Shown here: positions 11,973-19,821 of the stretch, one piece after another | Numbering within the stretch: the stretch's first letter is position 1 | Layout: each line of letters begins with the position of its first letter | From: Blastococcus sp. TF02A-30 | GTDB lineage: Bacteria > Actinomycetota > Actinomycetes > Mycobacteriales > Geodermatophilaceae | Reading direction: 5' to 3' | Assembly: GCF_003319185.1 (NCBI RefSeq) | Contig: NZ_QOHJ01000004.1 | Coordinates: forward strand, 62,001-126,000 | DNA: 64,000 nt | Position numbers and translations under genes: made by a program | The notes under the pieces: generated by a model | What the model was told of the DNA's origin: nothing | Seen by the model: the letters and a program-made list of their open reading frames with translations, nothing else | The model's database searches: none

Positions 11973-12614
11973 GTGGACCTGCTCGCGACCCTGCCGGCTT
12001 TCCTGCTCGCCGTGCTGCTGATCTCCGCGTCGCCGGGTCCGGCGATGGCCCTCATCCTGCGACGAGCGGCGCTGCGCGGCTTCCGCGGCGCCGTGCCCAC
12101 CGTGCTCGGGCTGGAGCTGGGGCTCTACCTGTGGGCGCTGGCGGCGGCCGCGGGTGTGGCGCTTGTCGCGGCGTCGGAGGCCGGCTTCCTCCTGCTGCGG
12201 GTGGTGGGCGCCGCAGTGCTGATCGTCCTCGGCGTCCGCGCCTGGCGGGCCGCCTGGCGGCAGCGGGGGAGCGGCGGGTCCCTCGACCCCGAGCCGGCCA
12301 CCCCGTCGCGGCGGCGCTGGTGGACGGCGTTCGGCGAGGGCGTGCTCGTGCAGCTGGCCAACCCGAAGGCGGCGATCTTCATGCTGGCCTTCTACCCGCA
12401 GTTCGTGCCGGTGGACGGGCCGGTCTTCGCCACGACGGCCGCGCTCGCCCTGCTGCAGGTGGCCGTGGAGACGGCGCTCTACCTCGCGCTGGCGGCCGCC
12501 GTGGCCCGGGCGGGCACGTGGTTCCGCCGGCCCCGCGTCCGGCGGCGGCTGGAGGCCGTGAGCGGAACGGTGCTGGTCGTCCTCGGTCTCCGGGTGGCCG
12601 CCGCCGGGCGCTGA
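11973..12614 (+). CDS. LysE/RhtB-family amino-acid exporter
   Basis: A 213-residue membrane protein with the family start LLATLPAFLLAVLLISASPGPAMALIL (ISASPGPA signature) and about six hydrophobic segments. QLANPKAAIFMLAFYPQFV is the conserved middle loop. Family members export amino acids or analogues by proton exchange in the cytoplasmic membrane. The substrate is unknown. It ends 3 bp before the stop of the convergent small gene. Confidence 0.9.
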   Translation: MDLLATLPAFLLAVLLISASPGPAMALILRRAALRGFRGAVPTVLGLELGLYLWALAAAAGVALVAASEAGFLLLRVVGAAVLIVLGVRAWRAAWRQRGSGGSLDPEPATPSRRRWWTAFGEGVLVQLANPKAAIFMLAFYPQFVPVDGPVFATTAALALLQVAVETALYLALAAAVARAGTWFRRPRVRRRLEAVSGTVLVVLGLRVAAAGR

Positions 12615-12617
12615 CGC

Positions 12618-12812
12618 TCAATTGCCCGGCTTGACCGCCTTGCCGCGCTCCTGCTCCGCCTCGTCGGCCTGGTAGGCGCCGGGCACCGCCGTCGCCGAAC
12701 CGTCGTCGTCCGTTCCGGGGGTGAGCGGCCGGTCGGTCAGGTTGCCGGGACCGGGGGAGGGGGTGCCGCCGGGCTCGCGGTGCTCGTCGGTGTCGGGACG
12801 GGACTCCGTCAT
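12618..12812 (-). CDS. Small hydrophilic hypothetical protein
   Basis: A 64-residue acidic and polar protein (MTESRPDTDEHREPGGTPSPGPG... AYQADEAEQERGKAVKPGN) with no membrane segment and probably disordered. The ATG is preceded by AGGAGG with 4 nt spacing, the best reason to accept it. I do not recognise the family. Confidence 0.6.
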   Translation of the reverse strand: MTESRPDTDEHREPGGTPSPGPGNLTDRPLTPGTDDDGSATAVPGAYQADEAEQERGKAVKPGN

Positions 12813-12876
12813 GGTTCCTCCTGGTGGGGTGGGTTCCCGCCCGCTACCCGGCCGGGGCGCCGGAGGAACGGGCCCG

Positions 12877-13554
12877 TCAGAGCAGCCCGGCGTCGTGCAC
12901 CACGAGGGCCACCTGCACCCGGTTGCCCGCCTCCAGCTTGACGAGCAGGCGGGAGACGTGCGCCTTGACCGTGGCCACGCTCATGTAGAGCTCGGCGGCG
13001 ATGTCGGCGTTGGACAGCCCCCGGCCGACCGCCAGGGCCACCTCGCGCTCCCGCTCGCTGAGCCGGGCCAGGAGAGCGCGGGCGCGGTCGCCGTCGTCGT
13101 CCCGCGGTGCGGCGGCCTCCGCCACGTGCGCGATCAGCTGGCGGGTGACGGTGGGGGAGAGCATCGGCTCGCCGTCGGCCACCCGGCGGACCGCGTCGAC
13201 GATGTCCGCGGGCGGGGTGTCCTTGAGCAGGAAGCCGCTGGCGCCGGCTCGCAGAGCGCGCAGCACGTGGTCGTCGGCGTCGAACGTGGTGAGCACGATG
13301 ACCTGCGGGGCGTCGCCGCCGGCCTGCAGCCGCTCGGTGGCGGCCAGGCCGTCCACCCGGGGCATCCGGATGTCCATGAGCACGACGTCGGGCGCGGTGG
13401 CGGCGACCGCGGCCGGCACCTCGTCGCCGTCGGCCGCCTCGCCGACCAGCCGCAGCCCGTCCGCCCCGCCGAGCACCATCGACAGGGCCGCGCGCACCAG
13501 CGGGTCGTCGTCGACCACCAGCACCCGGACCGCGGCGCCCTCCGGCGCCGTCAC
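12877..13554 (-). CDS. NarL/FixJ-type response regulator
   Basis: A 225-residue two-domain regulator. The receiver domain (about 8-125) has the acidic pair DDD, phospho-acceptor Asp61 in VVLMDIRMP, and the later Thr and Lys (VIVLTTFD, FLLKD). The C-terminal LuxR-type helix-turn-helix (about 160-220) reads LSEREREVALAVGRGLSNA and VATVKAHVSRLL. The GTG start overlaps the stop of the kinase gene by 4 bp (GTGA), so the pair is coupled and order is kinase then regulator. The target is unknown; the divergent ABC exporter is a reasonable candidate. Confidence 0.94.
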   Translation of the reverse strand: MTAPEGAAVRVLVVDDDPLVRAALSMVLGGADGLRLVGEAADGDEVPAAVAATAPDVVLMDIRMPRVDGLAATERLQAGGDAPQVIVLTTFDADDHVLRALRAGASGFLLKDTPPADIVDAVRRVADGEPMLSPTVTRQLIAHVAEAAAPRDDDGDRARALLARLSEREREVALAVGRGLSNADIAAELYMSVATVKAHVSRLLVKLEAGNRVQVALVVHDAGLL

Positions 13555-14837
13555 GCCGCGCCACCGGCGGCCGGCCAGGGCAGCCGGGCGCGGAGCCGGA
13601 ACTCGCCGTCGGGCGTCCAGCCGTGCTCCAGGCTGCCGCCGGCCAGGCTGACCCGCTCGAGCAGGCCCACGAGACCGGTGCCGCTGCCCGGTACGGAGGA
13701 GGGCTGCGAGCCGCCGACGCGCAGCGGGTTGCGCACCTCCACGGTGAGGCCGGTGGCCGCGGCGCCGTCGACCAGCACGTCGGCGACCGTGCCCGGGGAG
13801 TGCTTGCGCACGTTCGTCAGCGCCTCCTGCACCACCCGGTAGGCCGCCCGCCCCGCCGAGGCGGGGACCTCGGCCAGGTCGGCCACCTGGTACCGGGCCC
13901 GGACCCGCAGGCCCGCCTGCCGGCTCTCCTCGACCAGTGCGGGCAGGTCCACGAGCGTGGGCTGGGGTGGCTCGACGGCACCCGGCTCCCGGGCGGTCCG
14001 CAGCACGCCGATGACCTCGCGCAGGTCCTCCAGCGCCTGGTGGGCGCTCGCCCGGATCACGCCGGCGGCGGCCGCGACGTCGGCCGGCGGGGCGTCCGGG
14101 CGGAACTCCAGCGCCCCGGCGTGCATGCTCAGCAGCGACAGCCGGTGCGCGAGGACGTCGTGCATCTCGCGGGCGATCCGGGTGCGCTCCAGCTGCTGGG
14201 CCTGCTCGACGCGCAGCCGCTGCTCGGCCTCGGCGCGGTCGGCGCGGTCGCGCAGCGACACCACCAGCTGGCGGCGGGCGCGGACGAACATGCCCCAGGC
14301 CACCACCGCCGCGGTCGCCACGGTCCCGATCGCCAGGAAGGCGGGGGTGGGCAGCTCGGGATCCGGCCGCAGCCGCAGGTACACGGCGAAGGAGGCCAGG
14401 TTCGCCGCGGTGACGACGGCCACCGGCTGCCAGGTGCGGTGCACGGCGACGGTGAACAGGCTGATCAAGACGGCGAAGCCGGCCATGTCCGAGAAGGCGC
14501 CGGGCACGGTCAGCAGCAGCGCGAGGCCCACCGGCCACCGCCGCCGCGCCCAGAGCAGCAGGCACGCCAGCGAGCCGGCGACCAGGTCGAGGAACAGCAG
14601 GCCGTCCGACGGCGGCGCGGCACGGCCGGCGGCCTCGGCGAACGCGAGCAGGCCGGCCACGACGGCGACGAGGAACAGCGCGACGTCGACCACCCAGTCC
14701 CGGACCGATCGCGGCACCCGGCCGCGCCCGTCGGCGGCCTCCGGGGAGAGCGAGTCGGCCAGCAGCAGCGCGGGGACCAGCGACGGGTGGTCGATGCCCG
14801 GAGGGGACCCGGCAGCGGGGCGGACGGCGGTGGGCAC
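13551..14837 (-). CDS. Membrane sensor histidine kinase (HisKA_3/NarL-partner type)
   Basis: A 428-residue protein. The N-terminal part has four to five hydrophobic segments (WVVDVALFLVAVVAGLLAFA, LLFLDLVAGSLACLLLWA, GLALLLTVPGAFSDMAGFAVLISLF, and later AIGTVATAAVVAWGMFV). The dimerisation/phospho-acceptor helix RIAREMHDVLAHRLSLL puts phospho-His at 226. The ATP-binding domain ends with GTGLVGLLERVSLAGG. The GTG start has TAGCCT 6 nt upstream (14844-14849, - strand), suggesting a leaderless operon with the response regulator. The ligand is unknown. It is divergent from the ABC exporter, the classic arrangement of antimicrobial or cell-envelope stress sensors. Confidence 0.93.
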   Translation of the reverse strand: MPTAVRPAAGSPPGIDHPSLVPALLLADSLSPEAADGRGRVPRSVRDWVVDVALFLVAVVAGLLAFAEAAGRAAPPSDGLLFLDLVAGSLACLLLWARRRWPVGLALLLTVPGAFSDMAGFAVLISLFTVAVHRTWQPVAVVTAANLASFAVYLRLRPDPELPTPAFLAIGTVATAAVVAWGMFVRARRQLVVSLRDRADRAEAEQRLRVEQAQQLERTRIAREMHDVLAHRLSLLSMHAGALEFRPDAPPADVAAAAGVIRASAHQALEDLREVIGVLRTAREPGAVEPPQPTLVDLPALVEESRQAGLRVRARYQVADLAEVPASAGRAAYRVVQEALTNVRKHSPGTVADVLVDGAAATGLTVEVRNPLRVGGSQPSSVPGSGTGLVGLLERVSLAGGSLEHGWTPDGEFRLRARLPWPAAGGAA

Positions 14838-14843
14838 CCTCGC

Positions 14844-14849
14844 AGGCTA
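14844..14849 (-). promoter_or_regulatory. Putative -10 box for the two-component operon
   Basis: On the - strand TAGCCT ends 6 nt before the GTG of the kinase gene. Confidence 0.45.
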
Positions 14850-14975
14850 CGGACGACGGACGTCGGTGGCATCGACCGAAGGTCGCGAACGCGGGGGAAA
14901 CGGTCGACCAAGGTCGAGGGGGAACCGCCGTCGGGCTGACGCGGTCCGCCGGGCGGCCACGGCAGGGTGGTCCGC

Positions 14976-15905
14976 GTGATCTCCGTCGAACACCTGACCA
15001 AGCGGTACGGCGCCCAGCTCGCCGTCTCCGACGTCTCCTTCAGCTGCGCGCCCGGGACCGTCACCGGCTTCCTCGGACCCAACGGGGCCGGGAAGTCCAC
15101 GACCCTGCGGGCGCTCTGCGGGCTGACGCTGCCCACCACCGGCACCGCGACGATCGGCGGGCGGCGCTACCGCGAGCTGCCGAACGCCGGCCGGCACATC
15201 GGCGTGCTGCTCGACGCCGGTGCCCAGCACGCCGGCCGGACGGGGCGGGAGGCGCTCACCCTGTCCGCGATGGTCCTGGGCGTCGCACCCCGGCGGGTGG
15301 ACGAGGTCCTGGAGCAGGTCGGCCTGGCGGGGAAGCCGGCCGGCAAGCGGGTCGGCAAGTACTCGCTGGGCATGCGGCAGCGGCTCGGCCTGGCATCGGC
15401 GCTGCTGGGTGACCCGCAGGTGCTGGTCCTGGACGAGCCGGCCAACGGGCTGGACCCCGAGGGCATCTTCTGGATGCGCGGGCTGCTCCGGGGCTTCGCC
15501 GACCGCGGCGGTACCGTGCTGCTCTCCTCGCACCTGCTGCGCGAGGTGGAGGCGGTCGCCGACCGGCTCGTCGTCATCGCCGGCGGCCGCATCGTGGCGC
15601 AGGGCGGCAGCGAGGAGCTCCTCGCCGGGACCGGCACGCTGGTCCGGGCCCGCGACCGCGGCGCGCTGGCGGCGGCGCTGGCGGCGGCCGGCATCGGCGC
15701 CACCGCCGGGTCGGCGGACTCGCTGGTGGCCGACGGGACCGCCGAGGCGGTCGGGCTGGCCGCCGCCCGCTCGGGCGTGCCCCTGCTGGAGCTGCGGCCG
15801 GCCGGCGGCGACCGGCTCGAGGAGCTCTTCCGCTCGCTGACCGGCCCGAGCGCCGGCGGCGCCCCGACCGCGACCGCCCCCCAGATCCAGGAGACCCGGG
15901 CATGA
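14976..15905 (+). CDS. ABC transporter ATP-binding protein (ABC-2 type exporter)
   Basis: A 309-residue protein. Walker A GPNGAGKST is at about 34-42, the signature is YSLGMRQRLGLA, and Walker B is VLVLDEPANGLDPEG followed by the H-loop LLSSHLLRE. The C-terminal about 90 residues are an exporter-specific extension. An in-frame GTG exists at 14967, but the AGGG at 14964-14967 is correctly spaced only for 14976, so that start is used. The stop overlaps the permease ATG by 4 bp. The pair likely exports a lipid, peptide or drug; specificity unknown. Confidence 0.93.
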   Translation: MISVEHLTKRYGAQLAVSDVSFSCAPGTVTGFLGPNGAGKSTTLRALCGLTLPTTGTATIGGRRYRELPNAGRHIGVLLDAGAQHAGRTGREALTLSAMVLGVAPRRVDEVLEQVGLAGKPAGKRVGKYSLGMRQRLGLASALLGDPQVLVLDEPANGLDPEGIFWMRGLLRGFADRGGTVLLSSHLLREVEAVADRLVVIAGGRIVAQGGSEELLAGTGTLVRARDRGALAAALAAAGIGATAGSADSLVADGTAEAVGLAAARSGVPLLELRPAGGDRLEELFRSLTGPSAGGAPTATAPQIQETRA

Positions 15906-16693
15906 GCACCGCCACCGTCCCGTCCACCGCGTCCACGCCGTCGCCCGGCTCGGCCCCGGCGCCGTCGCTGCTGCGGCTCACCCGCGTGGAGCTGCGCAAG
16001 ACCAGCGACACCCGCGCCGGGTTCTGGCTGCTGCTCGTCGTCGGCCTGACCACGGTCGCGGCGGTCGCGCTGCTGCTGTTCGCCGGGGACGAGCAGGACC
16101 GCACCCTCGCGAACTTCTTCGCGATCACCCAGCTGCCGATCAGCCTGCTGCTCCCGGTGCTGGGCATCCTGCTGGTCACCAGCGAGTGGTCGCAGCGCAC
16201 GGCCATGACCACGTTCGCGCTGGTGCCGGCGCGCTCGCGGGTGCTGACGGCGAAGGTCCTCGCCGCCACGGTCCTCGGCGTGCTGGGGGTGGCTGCCGCG
16301 GCCGTCGCCTCCGCCCTCGGCGCGCTCCTCACCCCGGTGCTCACTTCCCACAGCGCCGACTGGAGCCTCTCGGGAGCGCAGGTCGGGCAGGTGCTCGTGG
16401 CGCAGGTGGTCACGGTCCTCGTCGGCGTCGCCTTCGGCATGCTGCTGCTCAGCTCCCCGCTGGCGATCGTCCTGTACTTCGTGCTCCCGACGGTCGTGAC
16501 CGTCGTGTCGAACACCGTCGGCAGCCTCACCTGGATGCGCGACTGGCTGGACCTCGGCACCACGCTGGCCCCGATGTACGACGGCACGCTCGACGGCCAG
16601 GGCTGGGCGCAGGTGGCGACGTCGCTCGCCCTCTGGGGCGTGGTGCCCCTGGTCGCCGGCTGGGTGCGCATCGAGCGCAGCGAGATCGGCTGA
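15902..16693 (+). CDS. ABC-2 type transporter permease
   Basis: A 263-residue membrane protein translationally coupled to the ATPase (ATGA overlap). After a Ser/Pro-rich start it has LTRVELRKTSDTRAGFW, the family start before the first span, then about six hydrophobic segments (LLLVVGLTTVAAVALLLF, QLPISLLLPVLGILLV, VLAATVLGVLGVAAAAVASALGALL, VLVAQVVTVLVGVAFGMLLL, LAIVLYFVLPTVVTVVSNTV, SLALWGVVPLVAGW). SEWSQRTAMTTFALVPARSRV is a cytoplasmic loop typical of this family. A strong hairpin follows. Confidence 0.9.
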   Translation: MSTATVPSTASTPSPGSAPAPSLLRLTRVELRKTSDTRAGFWLLLVVGLTTVAAVALLLFAGDEQDRTLANFFAITQLPISLLLPVLGILLVTSEWSQRTAMTTFALVPARSRVLTAKVLAATVLGVLGVAAAAVASALGALLTPVLTSHSADWSLSGAQVGQVLVAQVVTVLVGVAFGMLLLSSPLAIVLYFVLPTVVTVVSNTVGSLTWMRDWLDLGTTLAPMYDGTLDGQGWAQVATSLALWGVVPLVAGWVRIERSEIG

Positions 16694-16697
16694 CCCG

Positions 16698-16736
16698 GGT
16701 CCCGGTCGTTCCCCGGCGCGGGGAGCGACCGGGACC
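16698..16736. terminator. Strong bidirectional hairpin terminator
   Basis: Eleven-bp perfect stem GGTCCCGGTCG/CGACCGGGACC (16698-16708 with 16726-16736) continued by CCCC/GGGG around a 5-nt loop. It lies exactly between the convergent stops of the ABC permease and VOC genes. Confidence 0.8.
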
Positions 16737-17096
16737 TCACAGCTGCTGGGTCAGGTTCACCGCGTTGCCGTCCGGATCGCTGATGTGCGCGACGCGCTGA
16801 CCCCAGGGCATGTCGTTCGCACCGGACCCCGACCGGCCACCCAGGGCGGTCACCCGCGGCAGCAGCGCGTCGACGTCGGGGACGTCGATGCTCAGCACCA
16901 CGCGGGTCGGCGCGCCGGGGGAGACGTCGCCGTCGGCCACGAGGCCGAGGTGGGAGTCGCCGATCCGGAGCCCGACGAAGAACACCGGCCCCTCCTCGGG
17001 GACGCGTTCGGCCTCCGTGGCGCCCAGCAGCTCCGTGTAGAAGGTGCGCAGGCGCTCGAGGTCGGACGTCACGATGATCGGGCTGACGGTGGGCAC
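16737..17096 (-). CDS. VOC-family (glyoxalase/bleomycin-resistance fold) protein
   Basis: A 119-residue single-domain vicinal-oxygen-chelate protein: PTVSPIIVTSDLERLRTFYTEL at the start, VFFVGLRIGDSHLGLV in the middle, and VAHISDPDGNAVNLTQ as the C-terminal metal-site strand. The GTG start has AGGAGG 5 nt upstream. VOC proteins include isomerases, dioxygenases and drug-binding proteins. Nothing here fixes the activity. Confidence 0.88.
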   Translation of the reverse strand: MPTVSPIIVTSDLERLRTFYTELLGATEAERVPEEGPVFFVGLRIGDSHLGLVADGDVSPGAPTRVVLSIDVPDVDALLPRVTALGGRSGSGANDMPWGQRVAHISDPDGNAVNLTQQL

Positions 17097-17165
17097 GGGT
17101 CCTCCTGTCGGACGGGGCGTTCCCGGGTACGACGCCGCGGACGGCGGGGGCTCATCGGGAAAACG

Positions 17166-17771
17166 TCACCGTGACGAAAAGTCGCCGGACGCGGGGGCGA
17201 GCAGCCAGCGGGCGAAGAGGGCATCACCGGCCAGTTCGGTCCGCCACTGGACCCAGATCCGGAAGCCGTGGGCGGTGGCGCGCAGCAGCGGACCGCCGGC
17301 GTCGTCCTGGCGCTCGTCGTACGCGTCGGACGTCGGCGTGGCCCGGGGTGCCTCGGGAACCAGGGGAGCGGCCTGGACGCCGGCGCCGTCGAGCGCGGCG
17401 CTGATGAACGCGAGCCGGCCGCTGGGGACGGCGACGTGGTCGCCCGGGTCTCCGGCGTCGTCCGGGTGGGCCAGCGCGGCCTGCAGGGCGGCGGGGTAGT
17501 CGCCGGCGTTCACCTGGAGGACGGCGACGGCGCCGTCGTCGGCGCGGTAGATCTCGAGCCAGCCCTCGTCGCCGACCTCGGCGTCGGTGAGCAGGAGAGC
17601 GGCACGGCCGGCGCCCACGGGGACGCTGGTGACCTCGTAGCCGAGGTCGGGCACGAGTTGCTCGTAGTGGCCCTCGGTCTCACCGGACCAGTCGGGCAGC
17701 AGATCGGCGTCGAGGGCGAGGAAGGGCTCGCCGTTGGTCCAGCAGCGGCCGACGTGGGTCCAGGTGCGCAT
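17166..17771 (-). CDS. Hypothetical protein, faintly Imm21-like
   Basis: A 201-residue soluble, acidic protein, no signal peptide. The first 90 residues (WTHVGRCWTNGEPFLALDAD, LLPDWSG, HYEQLVPDLGYEV, VGAGRAALLLTDAEV) recall the layout of immunity protein 21: an aromatic start, a 'W-G' segment, then a 'D-Y-x-R-A'-like stretch and a beta-rich core. This resemblance is from memory and weak. No toxin gene lies next to it. It is the last gene before the dif-like site. Confidence 0.6.
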   Translation of the reverse strand: MRTWTHVGRCWTNGEPFLALDADLLPDWSGETEGHYEQLVPDLGYEVTSVPVGAGRAALLLTDAEVGDEGWLEIYRADDGAVAVLQVNAGDYPAALQAALAHPDDAGDPGDHVAVPSGRLAFISAALDGAGVQAAPLVPEAPRATPTSDAYDERQDDAGGPLLRATAHGFRIWVQWRTELAGDALFARWLLAPASGDFSSR

Positions 17772-17830
17772 GCCGCCATCGTCGCCCAGCAGGGCGGTCA
17801 GCCGGTGGTGGAGCGGGTTGCCGTCGTATG

Positions 17831-17858
17831 AGTTGACATAATGTGCATTATCGGCGGT
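17831..17858 (-). other. dif: dif-like XerC/XerD recombination site
   Basis: Read on the - strand, this 28-bp site has an 11-bp arm ACCGCCGATAA, a 6-bp centre TGCACA and an 11-bp arm TTATGTCAACT. Escherichia coli dif has arms GGTGCGCATAA and TTATGTTAAAT around TGTATA. The XerD-side arm matches at 9 of 11 positions, the XerC-side arm at 6 of 11, the centre at 4 of 6. The ATAA and TTAT inner ends are exact. It is AT-rich in a GC-rich gene-free gap, and the strand polarity of GGGGGAG reverses close to it. This is where a chromosome dimer would be resolved before division. Confidence 0.87.
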
Positions 17859-18261
17859 GGATCCGGAGGCTCAGAAGGGGTTGGTCGCCGTGCGCGGCCG
17901 GCGCCGACGCTCGCCGCTCGCGGGCGCTGTGCCCTCCGTGCACCGTCGCGCGCCGTCGAGCGCCGTCGAGCGCCGTGTTCGCACTCGGGCGTTCCGAGCA
18001 AGCTGCCCTGGCCGGGCGCACGGTCCGGATCGAGGTCCGCCGTCCGCGCCCGGGTCGATCATCCGCGCCTGCTCCCCCGTGCCGATCTTGATCTCTGTTG
18101 ATCTTGATGCGGGCTGCCGTGTGGCCATGACGGGCCGACAACCGTCTCAGGCGCTCCGGGGCCACCTCTTCCCCCATCCGACCACACCACCCGAATTGCG
18201 TAACTGTGACGAAAGGTGGGTGGTCGAGGTGCTTCGACGGGCGGTCCGGCGCCGACGTTCG
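17859..18261. other. Gene-free stretch next to dif
   Basis: Together with 17772-17830 this is about 490 bp without a convincing gene; the open frames here overlap on both strands and are arginine- or proline-rich shadows. It contains a tandem decamer (GAGCGCCGTC-like, about 2.5 copies, 17950-17976), a direct repeat GATCTTGAT at 18084-18092 and 18100-18108, and a CTCCCCC motif at 18072-18078. Confidence 0.5.
17950..17976. repeat. Short tandem decamer
   Basis: A 10-bp unit, GCGCCGTCGA in one phase, is repeated about two and a half times in the gap right of dif. No function is apparent. Confidence 0.5.
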
Positions 18262-18267
18262 TAGGGT
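18262..18267 (+). promoter_or_regulatory. Putative -10 box for leaderless lipoprotein gene
   Basis: TAGGGT ends 6 nt before the ATG at 18274. Confidence 0.45.
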
Positions 18268-18273
18268 CGAGGC

Positions 18274-18510
18274 ATGCGCATCCGACGACCGATCGCCGCA
18301 CTGTTCACCGCACTGGCGTTGTTCGGGGGTGGCGCGACGCTGACCGCCTGCGGCGACCCGGCGACCCCGAACGAGGGGACGACCGACGGCAACGGGAGCG
18401 ACGAGGAGCTCGACGACGAGGACGCCGACCGGGAGAACCTGCCGGACAACAGCAACCCGGACCCGGGCAACGAGGACGACCAGAACGACGACACGCAGGA
18501 CCCGGACTGA
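18274..18510 (+). CDS. Small acidic lipoprotein
   Basis: A 78-residue protein. It has a basic N-terminus (MRIRRP), a hydrophobic core (IAALFTALALFGGGATL) and the lipobox LTAC with Cys26, so it should be lipidated and anchored outside the cytoplasmic membrane. The mature part is nearly all Asp, Glu, Asn, Gly and Pro, probably disordered. Lnt and other lipoprotein-processing genes lie 6 kb away. The family is not recognised. It is the first gene right of dif. Confidence 0.7.
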   Translation: MRIRRPIAALFTALALFGGGATLTACGDPATPNEGTTDGNGSDEELDDEDADRENLPDNSNPDPGNEDDQNDDTQDPD

Positions 18511-18520
18511 GCCGGGGCGC

Positions 18521-18925
18521 TCAGGAGCGCTCGGTCACCCAGAGGCGGTCGAGCCGGCCGGTCGAGCGCACGAGATCGGCCAGCGACCGCTCGAGCTCGG
18601 CCTTGGTGGGCTTCTCGGTGAGCAGCGTCTCGACGTCCTCGAGGGCGCAGCGCAGCTGGTAGAGCCGGTCCTGCAGCCCGTCGAGCTCGGCGCGGGACAC
18701 GAGGACGACGTCGGCCGGCAGCCCCGCCTTGGCGGTGGCCGAGCGCTGCTCGTAGGCGCGCTGCCGGCAGGCCTGCCCGCAGTAGAGCCGCGGACGACCG
18801 ACCGACCCCTGCTCCGGCAGGACCCGCCGGCACCAGCCGCAGCGCCGTTCCTCGCCCCTCCCCCGCGTCGGGGCGGGGGAGAGCTGCGGGGAGGTCATGG
18901 TGCTCGACGCGTGCTGCTGTGCCAC
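18521..18925 (-). CDS. Zinc-finger-like protein with helical C-terminus
   Basis: A 134-residue protein. Cys pattern CGWCRRVLPEQG... RLYCGQACRQRAYEQR (C-x2-C, about 17 residues, C-x3-C) looks like a zinc ribbon similar to those near parB- or recombinase-type genes in actinobacteria. The C-terminal 60 residues are helical and charged (ELDGLQDRLYQLRCALEDVETLL). The GTG at 18925 has TAGCCT 8 nt upstream on the - strand; an ATG at 18898 is the alternative start. Function is unknown; DNA or RNA binding is a guess. Confidence 0.65.
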   Translation of the reverse strand: MAQQHASSTMTSPQLSPAPTRGRGEERRCGWCRRVLPEQGSVGRPRLYCGQACRQRAYEQRSATAKAGLPADVVLVSRAELDGLQDRLYQLRCALEDVETLLTEKPTKAELERSLADLVRSTGRLDRLWVTERS

Positions 18926-19031
18926 GTCTGCGGAGGCTAGACGGGATCTCCGACAGGACCCGGGGACACGCCAGAGCGGGTCCGGTCCGTTGCCCGGGCG
19001 GGGGCTCGACGGGGCCGCGGTGCGCCCCCAC

Positions 19032-19037
19032 TAGCGT
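19032..19037 (+). promoter_or_regulatory. Putative -10 box for the GDPD gene
   Basis: TAGCGT ends 7 nt before the GTG at 19045. Confidence 0.45.
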
Positions 19038-19044
19038 GGACGCC

Positions 19045-19821
19045 GTGGCCTCCGCGCGATTCGCCTTCCTCGACGCGCCCACGCCGTTGGCCATGGCGCA
19101 CCGCGGCGGCGCCATCGAGCACCTGGAGAACACCATGCCGGCCTTCCAGGCCTGCGTGGACCTCGGCTACCGGTACCTGGAGACCGACGTCCAGGTGACC
19201 GCCGACGGCGTGCTGGTCGCCTTCCACGACCCGACCCTGGAGCGGATCACCGACCGCACGGGCCGGGTGGACGCGCTGCGCTGGGCGGAGGTGGCGGAGG
19301 CCCGGATCGGTGGCCGGGAACCGGTGGTGCGGCTGGAGGACCTGCTCGCGGCGTGGCCGGACGTCCGCTTCAACCTCGACATCAAGGCCGCCGGCGTCCT
19401 GGCCCCGCTGGTGCGCCTCGTCCGGCGGATGGACGTCGCCGACCGGATCTGCCTCGGGTCGTTCTCCGACGCCCGCATCGCCGCGGCCCGCCGGCTGTTC
19501 GGCCCCGCGGTCTGCACGTCGCTGGGCCCACGGGGCGTGGCGGCGCTGCGGCTGTCCTCCTACTCCCCCCGTGCCGCCGGGCTGGTGCGCATCCAGGCCG
19601 GGTGCGCCCAGGTGCCGCTGCAGCTGGGCGGCCGGGCGCTGGTCGACGAGCGGTTCCTGGCCGCCGCGCACGCCCGCGGCCTGCAGGTGCACGTGTGGAC
19701 GGTCGACGACCCGGTCGAGGCCGAGCGGATGCTGGACCTCGGCGTCGACGGGATCATGACCGACCGCCCGGCGATGCTCCGGGAGCTGCTCGAGAAGCGG
19801 GGCCAGTGGGCACCACGCTGA
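19045..19821 (+). CDS. Glycerophosphodiester phosphodiesterase
   Basis: A 258-residue TIM-barrel enzyme hydrolysing glycerophosphodiesters to glycerol 3-phosphate and an alcohol. The N-terminal catalytic block is MAHRGGAIEHLENTMPAF, then LETDVQVTADGVLVAFHDPTLERITDRTG, and near the C-terminus VHVWTVDDPVEAERMLDLGVDGIMTDRP. No signal peptide, so it is cytoplasmic. GTG 19045 is used; GTG 19036 is in frame upstream. It overlaps the following acyltransferase by 16 bp, giving a phospholipid-turnover pair. Confidence 0.93.
   Translation: MASARFAFLDAPTPLAMAHRGGAIEHLENTMPAFQACVDLGYRYLETDVQVTADGVLVAFHDPTLERITDRTGRVDALRWAEVAEARIGGREPVVRLEDLLAAWPDVRFNLDIKAAGVLAPLVRLVRRMDVADRICLGSFSDARIAAARRLFGPAVCTSLGPRGVAALRLSSYSPRAAGLVRIQAGCAQVPLQLGGRALVDERFLAAAHARGLQVHVWTVDDPVEAERMLDLGVDGIMTDRPAMLRELLEKRGQWAPR

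Noticed and set aside
17833..17851. TTGACA followed by a TA-rich palindrome, read as a promoter or operator
   Set aside because: The 28-bp arm-centre-arm structure, the match to dif and the motif polarity switch explain it better. No gene start lies at a promoter-like distance on either strand.
17841..18264. Overlapping small frames in the dif gap (both strands)
   Set aside because: Three or more frames are open at once and none has a plausible start signal or family; GC-rich noise.
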